DNA of 64,000 nucleotides from SHVO01 sp041905525 (GCA_041905525.1 JAYRKY010000001.1:496001-560000); one strand, 5' to 3'; shown: positions 41,444-50,955, numbered from the stretch's first letter. The notes: generated by a model not told the origin, from the letters alone. Made by a program: numbers and translations.

Positions 41444-42271
41444 ATGTCCGAGGCGGGGGATCGCGCAATACCGACGAGGATTGCAGAGTCCCTCGACCGC
41501 ATGGGCCGCGCCGCCGTCGGCGGCATCGCCGAAATCGGCCTCGGCGCCGCCATCCTCTGGCAAAGCCTCTATTGGATTGTGCTGGGGCGCCACCGCGAAC
41601 AGCCGGTACGCATGGGCGCAACGTTCGAGCGCTGCATGGAGGTCGGGATCCGCGCGCTGCCGATCGTGACGATGATGTCGCTCACCATCGGCATCATGCT
41701 GGCCATTCAGGGTATCTACACGCTGCGGGTTTTCGGCGCCGAGGAACAGGTCACCATCGGGGTCGGCATTTCTGTCGTGCGTGAATTCGGGCCGCTCATC
41801 ACCGGCATCCTCGTCGCGGGCCGCACGGGCTCCTCGCTGGCGGCGCGAATCGGCACCATGCGGATCAGCCAGGAGGTCGACGCACTGGAGGTCATGGGCA
41901 TCAATCCGGTGCGTTTCCTGGTGGCGCCAGCGCTCATCGCCATGGTGGTTATGGTGCCGCTCCTGGCGCTGTGGGCGGACTTGATGATGCTGATCGGGGC
42001 CGGCTGGTATGTGTCGGTCGACATGGGCATGAGTTTCGCCGCCTATACTCAGCGGATCATCGACGTGGTGGAGATCGAGGACCTGATGCATGGCCTGTAC
42101 AAGGCCATGCTGTTTTCGGTCCTGATCACTCTGGTGGGCGTCATCAATGGCGCCAACGTCAAGGGCGGCGCCGAGGGGGTTGGCCGCATGACCACCCGCT
42201 CGGTCGTGCTTTCCATTAGCGCCATCATCGTCACCGATATGATCTTCGCGTTCATCACGACCCGGTCATGA
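41444..42271 (+). CDS. mlaE: Mla-type phospholipid ABC transporter permease (MlaE)
   Basis: A 275-residue permease with about five or six membrane helices, and the MlaE family segments SLTIGIMLAIQG, VREFGPLITGILVAGRTGSSLAARIG and EVDALEVMGINPVRFLVAPA. MlaE forms the inner-membrane part of a complex that moves phospholipids between membranes. Start ATG 41444 lies 3 bases after the STAS stop. Its stop overlaps the mlaF start by 4 bases. Confidence 0.93.
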   Translation: MSEAGDRAIPTRIAESLDRMGRAAVGGIAEIGLGAAILWQSLYWIVLGRHREQPVRMGATFERCMEVGIRALPIVTMMSLTIGIMLAIQGIYTLRVFGAEEQVTIGVGISVVREFGPLITGILVAGRTGSSLAARIGTMRISQEVDALEVMGINPVRFLVAPALIAMVVMVPLLALWADLMMLIGAGWYVSVDMGMSFAAYTQRIIDVVEIEDLMHGLYKAMLFSVLITLVGVINGANVKGGAEGVGRMTTRSVVLSISAIIVTDMIFAFITTRS

Positions 42272-43113
42272 GCCACGCCGCCGAACAGCGCGACGACAGG
42301 CCGCGGCCCGATCTCACGGGCGCGCCCAACGTTATTGAAGTGAAGAAGCTCGTCACCCACTACGGGGCGCGCGAAATCCTGCACAAGATCGACTTCAGCG
42401 TCCGCGAGGGCGAGATCATGGTGATCATGGGCGGGTCCGGCTCGGGCAAGTCGACCTTGCTGAATACCTTGCTCGGTCTCCTGCGCCCCACCTCCGGTAC
42501 GGTCCAGATCCTCGGCGAGGACCTCACCAAGATCTCCGATGTCCAGAGGACCTTGCTCCGGCGCAAGATCGGGGTCGCTTTCCAGGGCGGCGCCTTGTTC
42601 GGCTCCCTCAACGTGCTTGAGAACATCATGCTGCCGCTGCGCGAGCATACGAAGCTCGACGTCAACACCATGCGCATCATGGCGCGGCTAAAGATGCAGG
42701 TGGTCAACCTCGCCGGTTTCGAACATCTAAACCCGTCGGAACTTTCGGGCGGTATGATCAAGCGCGCCGCCTTCGCGCGGGCCGTGGTCATGGACCCCAA
42801 AATATTGTTTTGTGACGAACCATCCGCCGGCCTCGATCCGATCGTCGCCGCCGCCATCGATGAACTTATTCTGAACCTGCGCGACGCCATGGGGATGTCG
42901 GTGGTCGTGGTGACCCACGAGCTCGAAAGCGCCTTTCGCATCGCCGACCGGATCTGCGTCCTGGATAAGGGCGATATCCTGATGACAGGGACGGTGAATG
43001 AGATACGATCCAGCACGAACGAACGTATCCAGAACCTTCTGAACCGGCGCACCGAGACCGAGGTGCTCGATCCGGAGGAATATCTGAAACGCCTGACGGC
43101 GGCGAACGACTAG
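42268..43113 (+). CDS. mlaF: Mla-type ABC transporter ATP-binding protein (MlaF)
   Basis: A 281-residue ATPase with Walker A MGGSGSGKST, signature LSGGMIKRAAFARAV, Walker B ILFCDEPSAGLDP and H-loop VTHELESAFRIADRI. LSGGM at the signature is typical of MlaF. It binds the MlaE permease and drives lipid transport in the cytoplasmic leaflet; in the canonical complex a STAS protein MlaB binds it, and such a gene lies just upstream. ATGA overlap with mlaE. Confidence 0.93.
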   Translation: MSHAAEQRDDRPRPDLTGAPNVIEVKKLVTHYGAREILHKIDFSVREGEIMVIMGGSGSGKSTLLNTLLGLLRPTSGTVQILGEDLTKISDVQRTLLRRKIGVAFQGGALFGSLNVLENIMLPLREHTKLDVNTMRIMARLKMQVVNLAGFEHLNPSELSGGMIKRAAFARAVVMDPKILFCDEPSAGLDPIVAAAIDELILNLRDAMGMSVVVVTHELESAFRIADRICVLDKGDILMTGTVNEIRSSTNERIQNLLNRRTETEVLDPEEYLKRLTAAND

Positions 43114-43132
43114 GGATCGCCGAGGGACCAAG

Positions 43133-44065
43133 ATGCAAGACAGCCGGATCAACTATGTGGTGGTGGGCGCTTTCGTCACGGCGATGCTGGCGGCGTTCGT
43201 GCTCATCATTTCTGTGCTCGCCGGAAACACGGGCGATACCGACGAATATTATACCGTCTACGACAATGTCGGCGGCGTGAAACTCGGCACGCTGGTGTTC
43301 TACGAGGGTTACCAGATCGGCCAGGTCGACGAAGTGCAGCCGATGGGCGAGGGCGCACAGGTCCGCTTCAAGGTCATCATGGCCGTCCAGGAAGGCTGGA
43401 AAATTCCCAAGGACAGCATCGCCCGGGCGCAGGTCTCGGGCCTGCTCTCGGCCATCGCCATCGACATCCGCGGCGGCAAAAGCACGGAGATCCTGAGGCC
43501 CGGCGCCGAAATCGAAGGCGTCGAGGGCACCAATATCTTCGCGACGCTCGCCGATATCAGCTCCGAATTTAGCGACCTGTCCTCGAATTCTATCAAGCCC
43601 CTGATCGCCAGCCTCAACAAGTACGTCAACGAGTTCGGGGCGACGACGATGGATCACCTGCCGGCGCTGATGTCCAACCTCGAGAAGCTGAGTGCGACGC
43701 TTGAGCGCAGCTCGGCGATTGTCGAGAAGGATTTGCTGAAGCCGGAGAACCGCGAGCAGTTCGACGCCATCATCGCCAACATGGCGGTGGTCTCCAGCGA
43801 CCTCAAGGAAACCAGCGCGCTCCTCAACAAATCGATCACCAACGTCAACGCCATGGTCGAGGGCAACCAGGGCAATGTGAACGAGGCGATGCGGAACCTG
43901 CGCTATACCCTCGATACCTTCTCGCGCTACGTCGACGATATCTCCCAGAATATCGACGCCACCGCCCGCAACATGAGCGAGTTCAGCCGCTCGATCCGCT
44001 CGAATCCCGGAGTCTTGCTGTCGGGCACCAAGGCGCCCGATCCGCCGCAAGGGGCGCCGAAATGA
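43133..44065 (+). CDS. mlaD: MCE family lipid-transport protein (MlaD)
   Basis: A 310-residue MCE protein: N-terminal anchor (residues ~8-30), a MCE domain (about 38-115, with VGGVKLGTLVFYEGYQIGQVDEV), then a long helical region (about 130-300) with periodic Leu and Asn, longer than the E. coli MlaD (183 residues). MCE domains form hexameric rings that let lipid pass through the periplasm. The longer helical tail resembles YebT/PqiB or Mycobacterium MCE proteins. Its stop overlaps the lipoprotein gene start (ATGA). Confidence 0.88.
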   Translation: MQDSRINYVVVGAFVTAMLAAFVLIISVLAGNTGDTDEYYTVYDNVGGVKLGTLVFYEGYQIGQVDEVQPMGEGAQVRFKVIMAVQEGWKIPKDSIARAQVSGLLSAIAIDIRGGKSTEILRPGAEIEGVEGTNIFATLADISSEFSDLSSNSIKPLIASLNKYVNEFGATTMDHLPALMSNLEKLSATLERSSAIVEKDLLKPENREQFDAIIANMAVVSSDLKETSALLNKSITNVNAMVEGNQGNVNEAMRNLRYTLDTFSRYVDDISQNIDATARNMSEFSRSIRSNPGVLLSGTKAPDPPQGAPK

Positions 44066-44682
44066 GCGCGACGATCATGTCCTTTGCCCTGAACCGGCGT
44101 CTCTTGATTGCGGGACTCCTAGCGAGCGCGCTGACAGCGTGCGCGGCGGACCCGCCGCCGCCCGAGACGTTCTACCGCCTCGGTGCGCCCGCGCCGGTGC
44201 AAGCCCTGGCCGGGGGACCTATCAAAGGCATTGTCGATGTCTCGCAAGTCCGCACCCAGGGTGTCGTGGGCGGCCGCGCCATCCTTTACCGCAACGCCCC
44301 GGATCAGGTGATCGCGTATCACTACCATGCGTGGCAGGAGCCGACGGGTGTGATGATGCAACGCGCCCTCGTCGACGCCCTGCGTTCGGCCCGTGCCTTC
44401 GAAACCGTCGCAACGCCCGAAATGCGGCTTGACCGAAACTATGAGCTGCAGGGCGACCTCCTGACCCTCGAGCATGTTCTGGCCGGGGGTGGCGGCAGCG
44501 TCGTGGTGGAGATTGAAATCACCCTGCGCCGGATCGCGGGAAATCAGCAGCTCCTGATGAAGACCTACCGCGCCGAGGAGCCTGCGGGTGCGGCCGTGGG
44601 ATCGACCATTCCCGCGTTCACCCGCGCCGTGGACAAGATCACCGCGGCCCTTCTGGCCGACCTCTCCGCTCTGCCAAAATAG
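44062..44682 (+). CDS. ABC-type transport auxiliary lipoprotein (PqiC/DUF330-like)
   Basis: A 206-residue lipoprotein with lipobox LTAC near residue 27 and a beta-rich mature domain (PETFYRLGAP at its start, then RAILYRNAPDQVIAYHYHAWQEPTG), matching the ABC-type transport auxiliary lipoprotein family (PqiC/LbcA), which sits at the outer-membrane end of MCE transporters. In this order it replaces the MlaA/MlaC pair, which is not seen in the window. Start ATG 44062 overlaps the mlaD stop. Confidence 0.85.
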   Translation: MSATIMSFALNRRLLIAGLLASALTACAADPPPPETFYRLGAPAPVQALAGGPIKGIVDVSQVRTQGVVGGRAILYRNAPDQVIAYHYHAWQEPTGVMMQRALVDALRSARAFETVATPEMRLDRNYELQGDLLTLEHVLAGGGGSVVVEIEITLRRIAGNQQLLMKTYRAEEPAGAAVGSTIPAFTRAVDKITAALLADLSALPK

Positions 44683-44775
44683 CCATAGAGCCTTGCAAAG
44701 TGTGGGTTTTGCGCGGGTTGCCGGGCTCCGGCCCCGCGCGTAGTATCCGCGCGTTCTTCAGAGGAGCCCTGTCTT

Positions 44776-46170
44776 TTGCGTTATGTGAGCACCCGCGGGC
44801 GCGCGCCCACGCTCGGTTTCGACGATGTCCTGTTGGCCGGCCTCGCCACCGACGGCGGTCTTTATGTGCCTGAAACCTGGCCGCAGTTTTCCGCCGCCGA
44901 ATTTGCGTCCTTCGCGGGGCTCGACTATCCGCGCCTCGCCGCGCGCGTCATGGCGCCCTTCGTCAAAGGCTCCGTGATTGAGCATACCCTCGAGGACCTG
45001 ACGCGCCGCGCCTACGCCTCCTTCACCCATACCGCGGTCGCGCCAATGATCCAGACCGCGGCCAACGAATGGCTGCTTGAGCTTTTCCACGGCCCCACGC
45101 TCGCCTTCAAGGATTTCGCCTTGCAGTGCGTGGGCCTGATGTTCGACGAGGTGCTGAAGGCGCGTGGGTCCCGCATCACCATCGTCGGGGCGACCTCCGG
45201 CGATACAGGGTCCGCCGCGATCGAGGCCACCAAGAACCGGGACGCTGTCGATATCTTCATCCTGCATCCCGCGGGCCGCACGTCCGAAGTCCAACGCCGG
45301 CAGATGACCACGGTCGATGCCAAGAACGTCCATAACGTCGCGGTCGAAGGCACCTTCGACGACTGCCAGAACATGGTGAAGGCTCTGTTCGCGGATACGA
45401 CGTTCCGCGACGAATTGCACCTGTCCGCCGTGAACTCCATCAACTGGGCGCGAATCATGGCGCAGGTGGTGTACTACGTGTGGGCCGCCGTTCACGTCGG
45501 TGCGCCTCACCGTAAGGTGGCCTTCGCGGTCCCTACGGGCAACTTCGGGAATGTTTTCGCCGGGTATGTGGCCTTCAAGATGGGCCTGCCGGTGGAACGC
45601 TTTATCGTCGGTTCCAACGCCAACGACATCCTCACGCGCTATTTCGAGACCGGATCGATGACGGCGAACGGCGTCGTGCCGACGCTCAGTCCGTCAATGG
45701 ACATCCAGATCTCTTCCAACTTCGAGCGGCTTTTGTTCGAAGCCGCCGGGCGCGACGGTGCGGCGGTCTCGCGCCACATGGACCAGTTCAAGCAGAGCGG
45801 CAGCTATACCGTCGATGCGAAAGCGCATGCGGCCATGTTGTCGCGCTTCTCCGGCTGCCGTCTCGATGATGCCGGTACGCTGGCCTTCATCGGCGCGGTC
45901 CATAAGGCGAGCGGTTATGTGCTCGATCCACACTCTGCGGTTGGTCTGTACGCCGCCCGTCAGGCGGGCCTCGATTCGGCCATCCCGCGCATCGCCCTGG
46001 CCACGGCCCATCCGGCTAAGTTCCCGGACGCCGTTGAAAAAGCAACAGGGACAAGACCTTCCATGCCGCCGGCCCTTGGCGATCTGTTCCACCGCCGCGA
46101 GCACTTTACAACGCTTCCAAATGACCTAGATCAGTTACGGCGATTGATCCGCGATCGCGTCTCCCGCTGA
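44776..46170 (+). CDS. thrC: Threonine synthase ThrC
   Basis: A 464-residue PLP enzyme of the fungal/proteobacterial type. MRYVSTRGRAPTLGFDDVLLAGLATDGGLYVPE is the family start. The PLP Lys is in GPTLAFKDFALQ, GATSGDTGSAAIEA follows, and VPTGNFGNVFAGY is present. ThrC turns O-phosphohomoserine into threonine, and thrB lies 4 kb downstream. The start is TTG 44776 with GAGGAG about 9 bases upstream. Confidence 0.94.
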   Translation: MRYVSTRGRAPTLGFDDVLLAGLATDGGLYVPETWPQFSAAEFASFAGLDYPRLAARVMAPFVKGSVIEHTLEDLTRRAYASFTHTAVAPMIQTAANEWLLELFHGPTLAFKDFALQCVGLMFDEVLKARGSRITIVGATSGDTGSAAIEATKNRDAVDIFILHPAGRTSEVQRRQMTTVDAKNVHNVAVEGTFDDCQNMVKALFADTTFRDELHLSAVNSINWARIMAQVVYYVWAAVHVGAPHRKVAFAVPTGNFGNVFAGYVAFKMGLPVERFIVGSNANDILTRYFETGSMTANGVVPTLSPSMDIQISSNFERLLFEAAGRDGAAVSRHMDQFKQSGSYTVDAKAHAAMLSRFSGCRLDDAGTLAFIGAVHKASGYVLDPHSAVGLYAARQAGLDSAIPRIALATAHPAKFPDAVEKATGTRPSMPPALGDLFHRREHFTTLPNDLDQLRRLIRDRVSR

Positions 46171-46196
46171 TTTTCCTCCAGGTCCTTTAGGTTCGA

Positions 46197-47453
46197 ATGT
46201 CCGTTCAGGTCACCACCCTTTCCAACGGTCTGCGTGTCGTCACGGATCGCATGTCCTCCGTCGAGACCGTGGCGGTGGGCGTTTGGGTCGCGGCCGGTAC
46301 GCGCCATGAAACGGCGGACGTCAACGGCATCTCGCACCTGCTCGAACATATGGCCTTCAAGGGCACCGCGCGCCGGTCAGCCCAGGCGATCGCCGAGGAA
46401 ATGGACAATGTCGGCGGGCAGCTTAATGCCTACACCAGCCGCGATCACACCGCCTACTTTGCAAAGGTGCTGAAGGAAAATCTCCCGCTCGCGGTCGATA
46501 TCCTGTCCGACATTCTTTTGAACTCCACCATGGACCCGGAAGAACTGGCGCGCGAGCAGCATGTGGTGGTGCAGGAGATCTATCAGGCGGACGACACCCC
46601 GGACGACATCATCTTCGATCATCATCAGGCCACCGCGTTTCCCAACCAGCCGATGGGCTGGCCCGTGCTGGGCAAGGAACCGATCGTGCGTTCTATCACT
46701 TCGGAACGGCTCAAGGCCTACATGGCCGGCAACTATGCCGCCGACAGCATGGTGGTGTCGGCCGCCGGCAATGTGGATCACGACATTTTCGTCGCGCTGA
46801 TCGAAAATGCCTTCGGGACGCTGCCCAAATCATCGGCCGTCAGCGAGGTGCCCAGCGTTTACAACGGCGGCGACTACCGCGAAAAACGCAAGCTCGAGCA
46901 GGTTCATCTCGTTCTCGGCTTTGGCGGCCTCGCATACGACGATGCCGATTTCTACAATCTCGGCGCGCTCTCGACGCTGCTGGGCGAGGGCATGTCCTCG
47001 CGTCTCTTTCAGGAAATCCGCGAAAAGCGCGGACTCGCCTACTCGGTGTATTCGTCGACTCAGTCGTTCTCCGACTGCGGTATCTTCTCGATCTACATGG
47101 GCACCGGCCGCGCCGACGTGCCCAAGCTGATCCCGGTGTTGTGCGAGGAAATCAAGAAGGTCCATGACGGCGTGACACAGGACGAAGTGAAGCGCGCCCG
47201 GGCGCAGATCAAGTCGGGCCTGCTCATGTCCCTCGAAAGTCCGTCCAGCCGCTGCGGCCAGCGCGCGCGTCAGATCATGATCTACGGCCATCCGCTTTCC
47301 ACCGATGAGATTATTGCGAAAGTGGAAGCCGTCGACGCGGGCGGGATTACCCGCACGGCCGCGCGCATCTTCTCCAGCGCCCCGACGATGGCGGCGCTCG
47401 GGGAATTGAAAACACTCGAGAGTCTCGACGCGATTCGCGCCCGCCTAAATTGA
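46197..47453 (+). CDS. M16 family zinc protease (processing-peptidase-like)
   Basis: A 418-residue M16 metalloprotease with the inverted zinc motif HLLEH (HxxEH) near residue 48 and the downstream Glu in the LAREQHVVVQEIYQADD segment. The C-terminal half ends with a LKTLESLDAIRARL pattern. Members in alphaproteobacteria (close to mitochondrial processing peptidase beta) lie beside thrC as here. The substrate in bacteria is not known. ATG 46197 follows thrC after 26 bases. Confidence 0.93.
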   Translation: MSVQVTTLSNGLRVVTDRMSSVETVAVGVWVAAGTRHETADVNGISHLLEHMAFKGTARRSAQAIAEEMDNVGGQLNAYTSRDHTAYFAKVLKENLPLAVDILSDILLNSTMDPEELAREQHVVVQEIYQADDTPDDIIFDHHQATAFPNQPMGWPVLGKEPIVRSITSERLKAYMAGNYAADSMVVSAAGNVDHDIFVALIENAFGTLPKSSAVSEVPSVYNGGDYREKRKLEQVHLVLGFGGLAYDDADFYNLGALSTLLGEGMSSRLFQEIREKRGLAYSVYSSTQSFSDCGIFSIYMGTGRADVPKLIPVLCEEIKKVHDGVTQDEVKRARAQIKSGLLMSLESPSSRCGQRARQIMIYGHPLSTDEIIAKVEAVDAGGITRTAARIFSSAPTMAALGELKTLESLDAIRARLN

Positions 47454-47470
47454 TGGCCGGCTAAACAAAA

Positions 47471-47493
47471 GGGCGGCCCTTTGGGGGCCGCCC
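47471..47493. terminator. Terminator between M16 protease and YqgE genes
   Basis: GGGCGGCCC (47471-47479) and GGGCCGCCC (47485-47493) form a stem. On the minus strand a T-run (TTTT) follows, so it mainly ends the convergent YqgE transcript; on the plus strand the tail is poor. It may serve both. Confidence 0.7.
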
Positions 47494-47515
47494 AGATGTT
47501 TAGTTCGTCCAATCT

Positions 47516-48121
47516 TTACGCGTGTCCGACTTCCGTCGACAGACGATGCGGGGCGATACCAAGCCGCGCCAACGCCAGTTCCCACTTGTGATCGTATCCG
47601 TCGGAGAACAGGAGGCCTGAATCCGACGGCACGCACAGCCACGCATTGCGCTTAATCTCCTCGTCGAGCTGGTTTGGGCCCCAGCCTGAGTACCCAAGCG
47701 CCATGAGGTTCTGGTGCGGTCCGTACCCTTCGGCGATGTCCTTCAGGATCTCGGTCGTCGCCGACAAGGCTATGTCCTCGTTCACCACCACGGTTCCGGA
47801 CTTTTGGTAGTCGGAGGAATGCAGCACGAAGCCGCGCTGCACTTCGACCGGACCGCCGCGATGCACATGGATCTGCGAACAGTTGTTGGAGCGCGGCGTG
47901 ATCTTCAGCTGTCCGAGGATGTCGGTGAAGCGCAGATCGTTCAGCGGCTTGTTGACGATCAAACCCATCGCGCCTTCGGCGGAGTGAGCGCAAACGTAAA
48001 TCACAGTGCGGTGGAACCGGGGATCCGCCATCGTCGGCATGGCGACAAGCAGCTGGCCGGTCAGATAACCCGAGGTGGTCTGTAACATTGCTCTACCCAT
48101 GGCATCCTCAAACTCAGACAT
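47516..48121 (-). CDS. YqgE/AlgH family protein (DUF179)
   Basis: A 201-residue protein. The family pattern is seen: GYLTGQLLVAMPTMADPRFHRTVIYVCAHSAEGAMGLIVNKPL at the start, RGGPVEVQRGFVLHSSDY in the middle and ALGYSGWGPNQLDEEIKRNAW near the end. YqgE is a conserved protein of unknown biochemical role; AlgH was linked to alginate regulation. Internal starts at residue 8 (Met-Gly-Arg) or 12 are possible. It stands alone. Confidence 0.92.
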   Translation of the reverse strand: MSEFEDAMGRAMLQTTSGYLTGQLLVAMPTMADPRFHRTVIYVCAHSAEGAMGLIVNKPLNDLRFTDILGQLKITPRSNNCSQIHVHRGGPVEVQRGFVLHSSDYQKSGTVVVNEDIALSATTEILKDIAEGYGPHQNLMALGYSGWGPNQLDEEIKRNAWLCVPSDSGLLFSDGYDHKWELALARLGIAPHRLSTEVGHA

Positions 48122-48245
48122 CGTCTAACCTTCTAACGACAGAGATGGGGCCTCGGTTCGCATCCTCAAGCGACGTCAACATTTTACCTTATTTGGTGCG
48201 GTCTTTGTTCAGGAGAATTGTGAGCGGCGTGCAAATGACGCCTCA

Positions 48246-48701
48246 TTAACCGCGGAATTTCTCCGCTTCCGCGCGCGCGAGCACATCGACCCGCTCGTTT
48301 TCGACATGACCGGCGTGGCCCTTGACCCACATCCAGGTCACATTGTGCCCCAATCTTGCCTCATCCAACACCTGCCAGAGGTCGGCGTTCTTCACGGGTT
48401 TTTTATCGGCGGTCTTCCACCCCTTCCGCTTCCACCCATGAATCCATTCGGTGATGCCTTTCTGGACGTACTGGCTGTCGGTGAACACGGTCACGGAACA
48501 ATTGCGAGTCAAGGCTTTCAGACCCTGGATCACCGCCATCAGCTCCATGCGGTTATTCGTGGTCAGCGGCTCGCCACCCGCCAGTTCCTTCTCGGTGCCC
48601 CTATAACGCAACAGCGCGGCCCACCCGCCGGGCCCCGGGTTGCCCAGACACGCGCCATCGGTGAAGAGTTCGACTGCGGTCGACGCCGGTGCGTCCGGCA
48701 T
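48246..48701 (-). CDS. rnhA: Ribonuclease HI
   Basis: A 151-residue RNase H. Catalytic carboxylates are all visible: Asp in LFTDGACLGNPGPGGW, Glu in NNRMELMAVIQGL, Asp in VFTDSQYVQKGI and Asp in ENERVDVLARAEAEKF, with a His in GHAGH. It removes RNA from RNA-DNA hybrids. Its ATG comes immediately after the thrB stop (no gap), so it is translated from the thrB mRNA. Confidence 0.95.
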   Translation of the reverse strand: MPDAPASTAVELFTDGACLGNPGPGGWAALLRYRGTEKELAGGEPLTTNNRMELMAVIQGLKALTRNCSVTVFTDSQYVQKGITEWIHGWKRKGWKTADKKPVKNADLWQVLDEARLGHNVTWMWVKGHAGHVENERVDVLARAEAEKFRG

Positions 48702-49685
48702 TTAACCCAACCCGTACTCGCCGACACTTTTCACCTGACGGTGAAAGTTCAGCTTCTGGAGATATTCGCGCGGGTCCTTGGGTTTCACGAGCGCCCCCGG
48801 CGGCGTGTTCACCCAGTCGTAAAGGCGCGTCAACATGAAGCGCAAAGCCGAGCCGCGCGCGAACAGTGGCAGCGTTTCCTTTTCAAGCTCGGACAGCGGC
48901 CGTACGGCTTCGTAAGCGGACAACATCCGCTTCGCCTTCGTGCTGTTCAGCTCGCCCGTCGGCTCGAAGCACCACGCGTTGAGGCAGATCGCCACGTCAT
49001 AGGCCAGAAAGTCCGTGCAGGCGAAATAGAAGTCGATCAGCCCCGAGCATTTGCCGTCCAGGAAGAAAACATTGTCCGGGAAAAGATCCGCATGGATCAC
49101 GCCCGACGGAAGATCCGGCGTCGCGCGCAGAACCGGCCAGGCCGCGCTCAGCACCTCGAGTTCGCTGCGCATCAGGCCCGGCAGGCTTGGGTCGAGTGTC
49201 GCGGCGGTCTCCTCGCTGATCTTGCCGACCAGGGTGCGCCAGCCTTCGACCGAGAGGTTGTTCGCGCGCACGCCGGGATACGACAGACCGGCGTTGTGCA
49301 GCTTCGCCATCGCGGTGCCCAGCTCCGCGCAGTGCTCCGGCGTGATCCGCCGGGGCCACATGCCGCGCAGAAAGCTGATGATGGCGCCGGGGCGTCCGGC
49401 GATCGTGCGCAAGGTCTGGCCGTCGCGGCCCTTGATCGGCACCGGGCAGGCGACGCAGCCCGCTTCGGCTAGATGCTCCATGAAGCCGAGAAAGAAGGGC
49501 AGGTCCTTCGGATCGACCCGCTTTTCATACAGCGTCAGGATGTAGGGCCCGCGCGTGGTCTCGATCAGGAAGTTCGAGTTTTCCACCCCTTCGGCGATGC
49601 CCTTGCAGCTCACGATCTCGCCGATGTCATAGGCGGCCGAGAGGGCGGCGAGGTCGTCGTCGGAAACTTCGGTATAAACAGCCAT
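48702..49685 (-). CDS. thrB: Homoserine kinase, kinase-fold type (ThrB)
   Basis: A 327-residue homoserine kinase of the phosphotransferase (APH) fold, not the GHMP fold. The catalytic loop is VIHADLFPDNVFF and the metal-binding Asp is in GLIDFYFACTDFLAYDVAICLNAWCF. It starts MAVYTEVSDDDLAALSAAYDIG, the family N-terminus. It makes O-phosphohomoserine for ThrC, whose gene lies 2.5 kb away. rnhA follows directly. Confidence 0.93.
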   Translation of the reverse strand: MAVYTEVSDDDLAALSAAYDIGEIVSCKGIAEGVENSNFLIETTRGPYILTLYEKRVDPKDLPFFLGFMEHLAEAGCVACPVPIKGRDGQTLRTIAGRPGAIISFLRGMWPRRITPEHCAELGTAMAKLHNAGLSYPGVRANNLSVEGWRTLVGKISEETAATLDPSLPGLMRSELEVLSAAWPVLRATPDLPSGVIHADLFPDNVFFLDGKCSGLIDFYFACTDFLAYDVAICLNAWCFEPTGELNSTKAKRMLSAYEAVRPLSELEKETLPLFARGSALRFMLTRLYDWVNTPPGALVKPKDPREYLQKLNFHRQVKSVGEYGLG

Positions 49686-49892
49686 ATTTCGTTCTAATGG
49701 CCCCGGACGCGGCGCTGCCGGGGCGGAAATCCCTTAAACCGGGGTCATAGAATCACAAAATCGATGAAAAAGCGCATCTTTTTAACGCGTTCCGCTTTGC
49801 CGGCTATGCATTCTCTGGCGCTTGCGTAAGGGGCCCCGGCGTGCAAATTTCGCGCACTTTTAAGGGTTAACGCCTTCCCGGACTGGCTCTGT

Positions 49893-50447
49893 ATGAACAT
49901 GTTCTCCGTCTCCCGCGTGCGCGTCCTCCTCCTGTCGGGAGCGGCTGTGGCTGTCCTCGGCGCCTGCACGCCGGACCGCACCATCCCGCCGTGCCCGAAT
50001 GTGCGCGTGGACAGCGTCACCGCCAACCTCACGCAGTTCCGCGACGGCCCGGGCCGCGAAGTCAGCGACATCGCCTATCAGGCCGAAATCGTGAACTACA
50101 AGGGCACCTGCACCCAGGACCTCGACAAGAATAACGTCGAAGGCACCGCCGAGGTCGAAATGGAAATCGAGATGGCGATGGCCACCGGGCCCGCCGCGCC
50201 GAAGGGCGACGTGCCCCTCTATTACTTCGTCGCCATTCCGCAGCTGTACCCGGATCCCGCCGGGAAGAAGATTTTTGAAGTCCGCCGCACCAGCACGGGC
50301 GGCCCCTCGAAAGTCGAGCGCTGGACCGAACACGTGACCCTCACCTTACCGGTGACCAAGGCGCGCCCCTCCGCGGGATACGATATCTACGTGGGCTTCC
50401 AGCTCACCGATGCGCAGCTCGCGTTCAATCGCACCCGCGTGAAATAA
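49893..50447 (+). CDS. Putative lipoprotein, unknown function
   Basis: A 184-residue protein. Lipobox LGAC near residue 25 after a clear signal peptide. The mature part is mostly beta (RVDSVTANLTQF, VEMEIEMAMATGPAAPKGDVPLYYFVAIPQ) and ends TRVK. It would be anchored in the outer membrane facing the periplasm. I do not recognise the family. It converges on the next gene. Confidence 0.65.
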   Translation: MNMFSVSRVRVLLLSGAAVAVLGACTPDRTIPPCPNVRVDSVTANLTQFRDGPGREVSDIAYQAEIVNYKGTCTQDLDKNNVEGTAEVEMEIEMAMATGPAAPKGDVPLYYFVAIPQLYPDPAGKKIFEVRRTSTGGPSKVERWTEHVTLTLPVTKARPSAGYDIYVGFQLTDAQLAFNRTRVK

Positions 50448-50454
50448 GCCGCGC

Positions 50455-50955
50455 TTACCCGCAGCCTTCCACGTACTGCACCGGCTCGGCATTTCCGGAT
50501 TGGATGCCGGCGATTTTGCCTTGCGCGGTGATGAAGCGCAGGGCGTATCGCTTATCCACGCTGTAAACCGTCAAATATTGCGCGCCGGGTGACGTGTCGT
50601 ACTTGTGCGGCAGCACCTCGACCTGCGCGCCGTACACATCCCGCACCTTGGAAGCCGCATCGCCGAGGCCAACGCCCGTGTCGGTCTTCATCGTGCCCTC
50701 GCGCACGTCGAGGCGCTGCAGCGCGCCCCCCTCCAGCATGGCGTACACGCCGGGATAGGTCTGGGACGCGGCGAAGAAGCAGCCGTTCGGCTCGACGCCC
50801 TGGGGGAGTGTCAGCCCAAGCGACGTTTGCGCTTGCGCGAGCGGCATGCCGACGCGCGCCTGCCCCACGCCGTCCATGCGCAAAGCCGGCGGCTTGTCGC
50901 ACGCGGCAAGGACAAGAAGAGCGAACAGCGCACTCGCCTTGACGAACTTATCCAC
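50455..50955 (-). CDS. Putative lipoprotein, unknown function
   Basis: A ~166-residue lipoprotein with lipobox LAAC near residue 19, followed by KPPALRMDGVGQARVGMPLAQAQTSLGL, which resembles the small OmpA/BamE-like folds (an alpha-alpha-beta pattern with a Gly-x-x-x-x turn), then beta strands. GTG 50955 is preferred because it gives a short signal peptide; ATG 51000 would add 15 residues. Function unknown. Confidence 0.6.
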   Translation of the reverse strand: MDKFVKASALFALLVLAACDKPPALRMDGVGQARVGMPLAQAQTSLGLTLPQGVEPNGCFFAASQTYPGVYAMLEGGALQRLDVREGTMKTDTGVGLGDAASKVRDVYGAQVEVLPHKYDTSPGAQYLTVYSVDKRYALRFITAQGKIAGIQSGNAEPVQYVEGCG

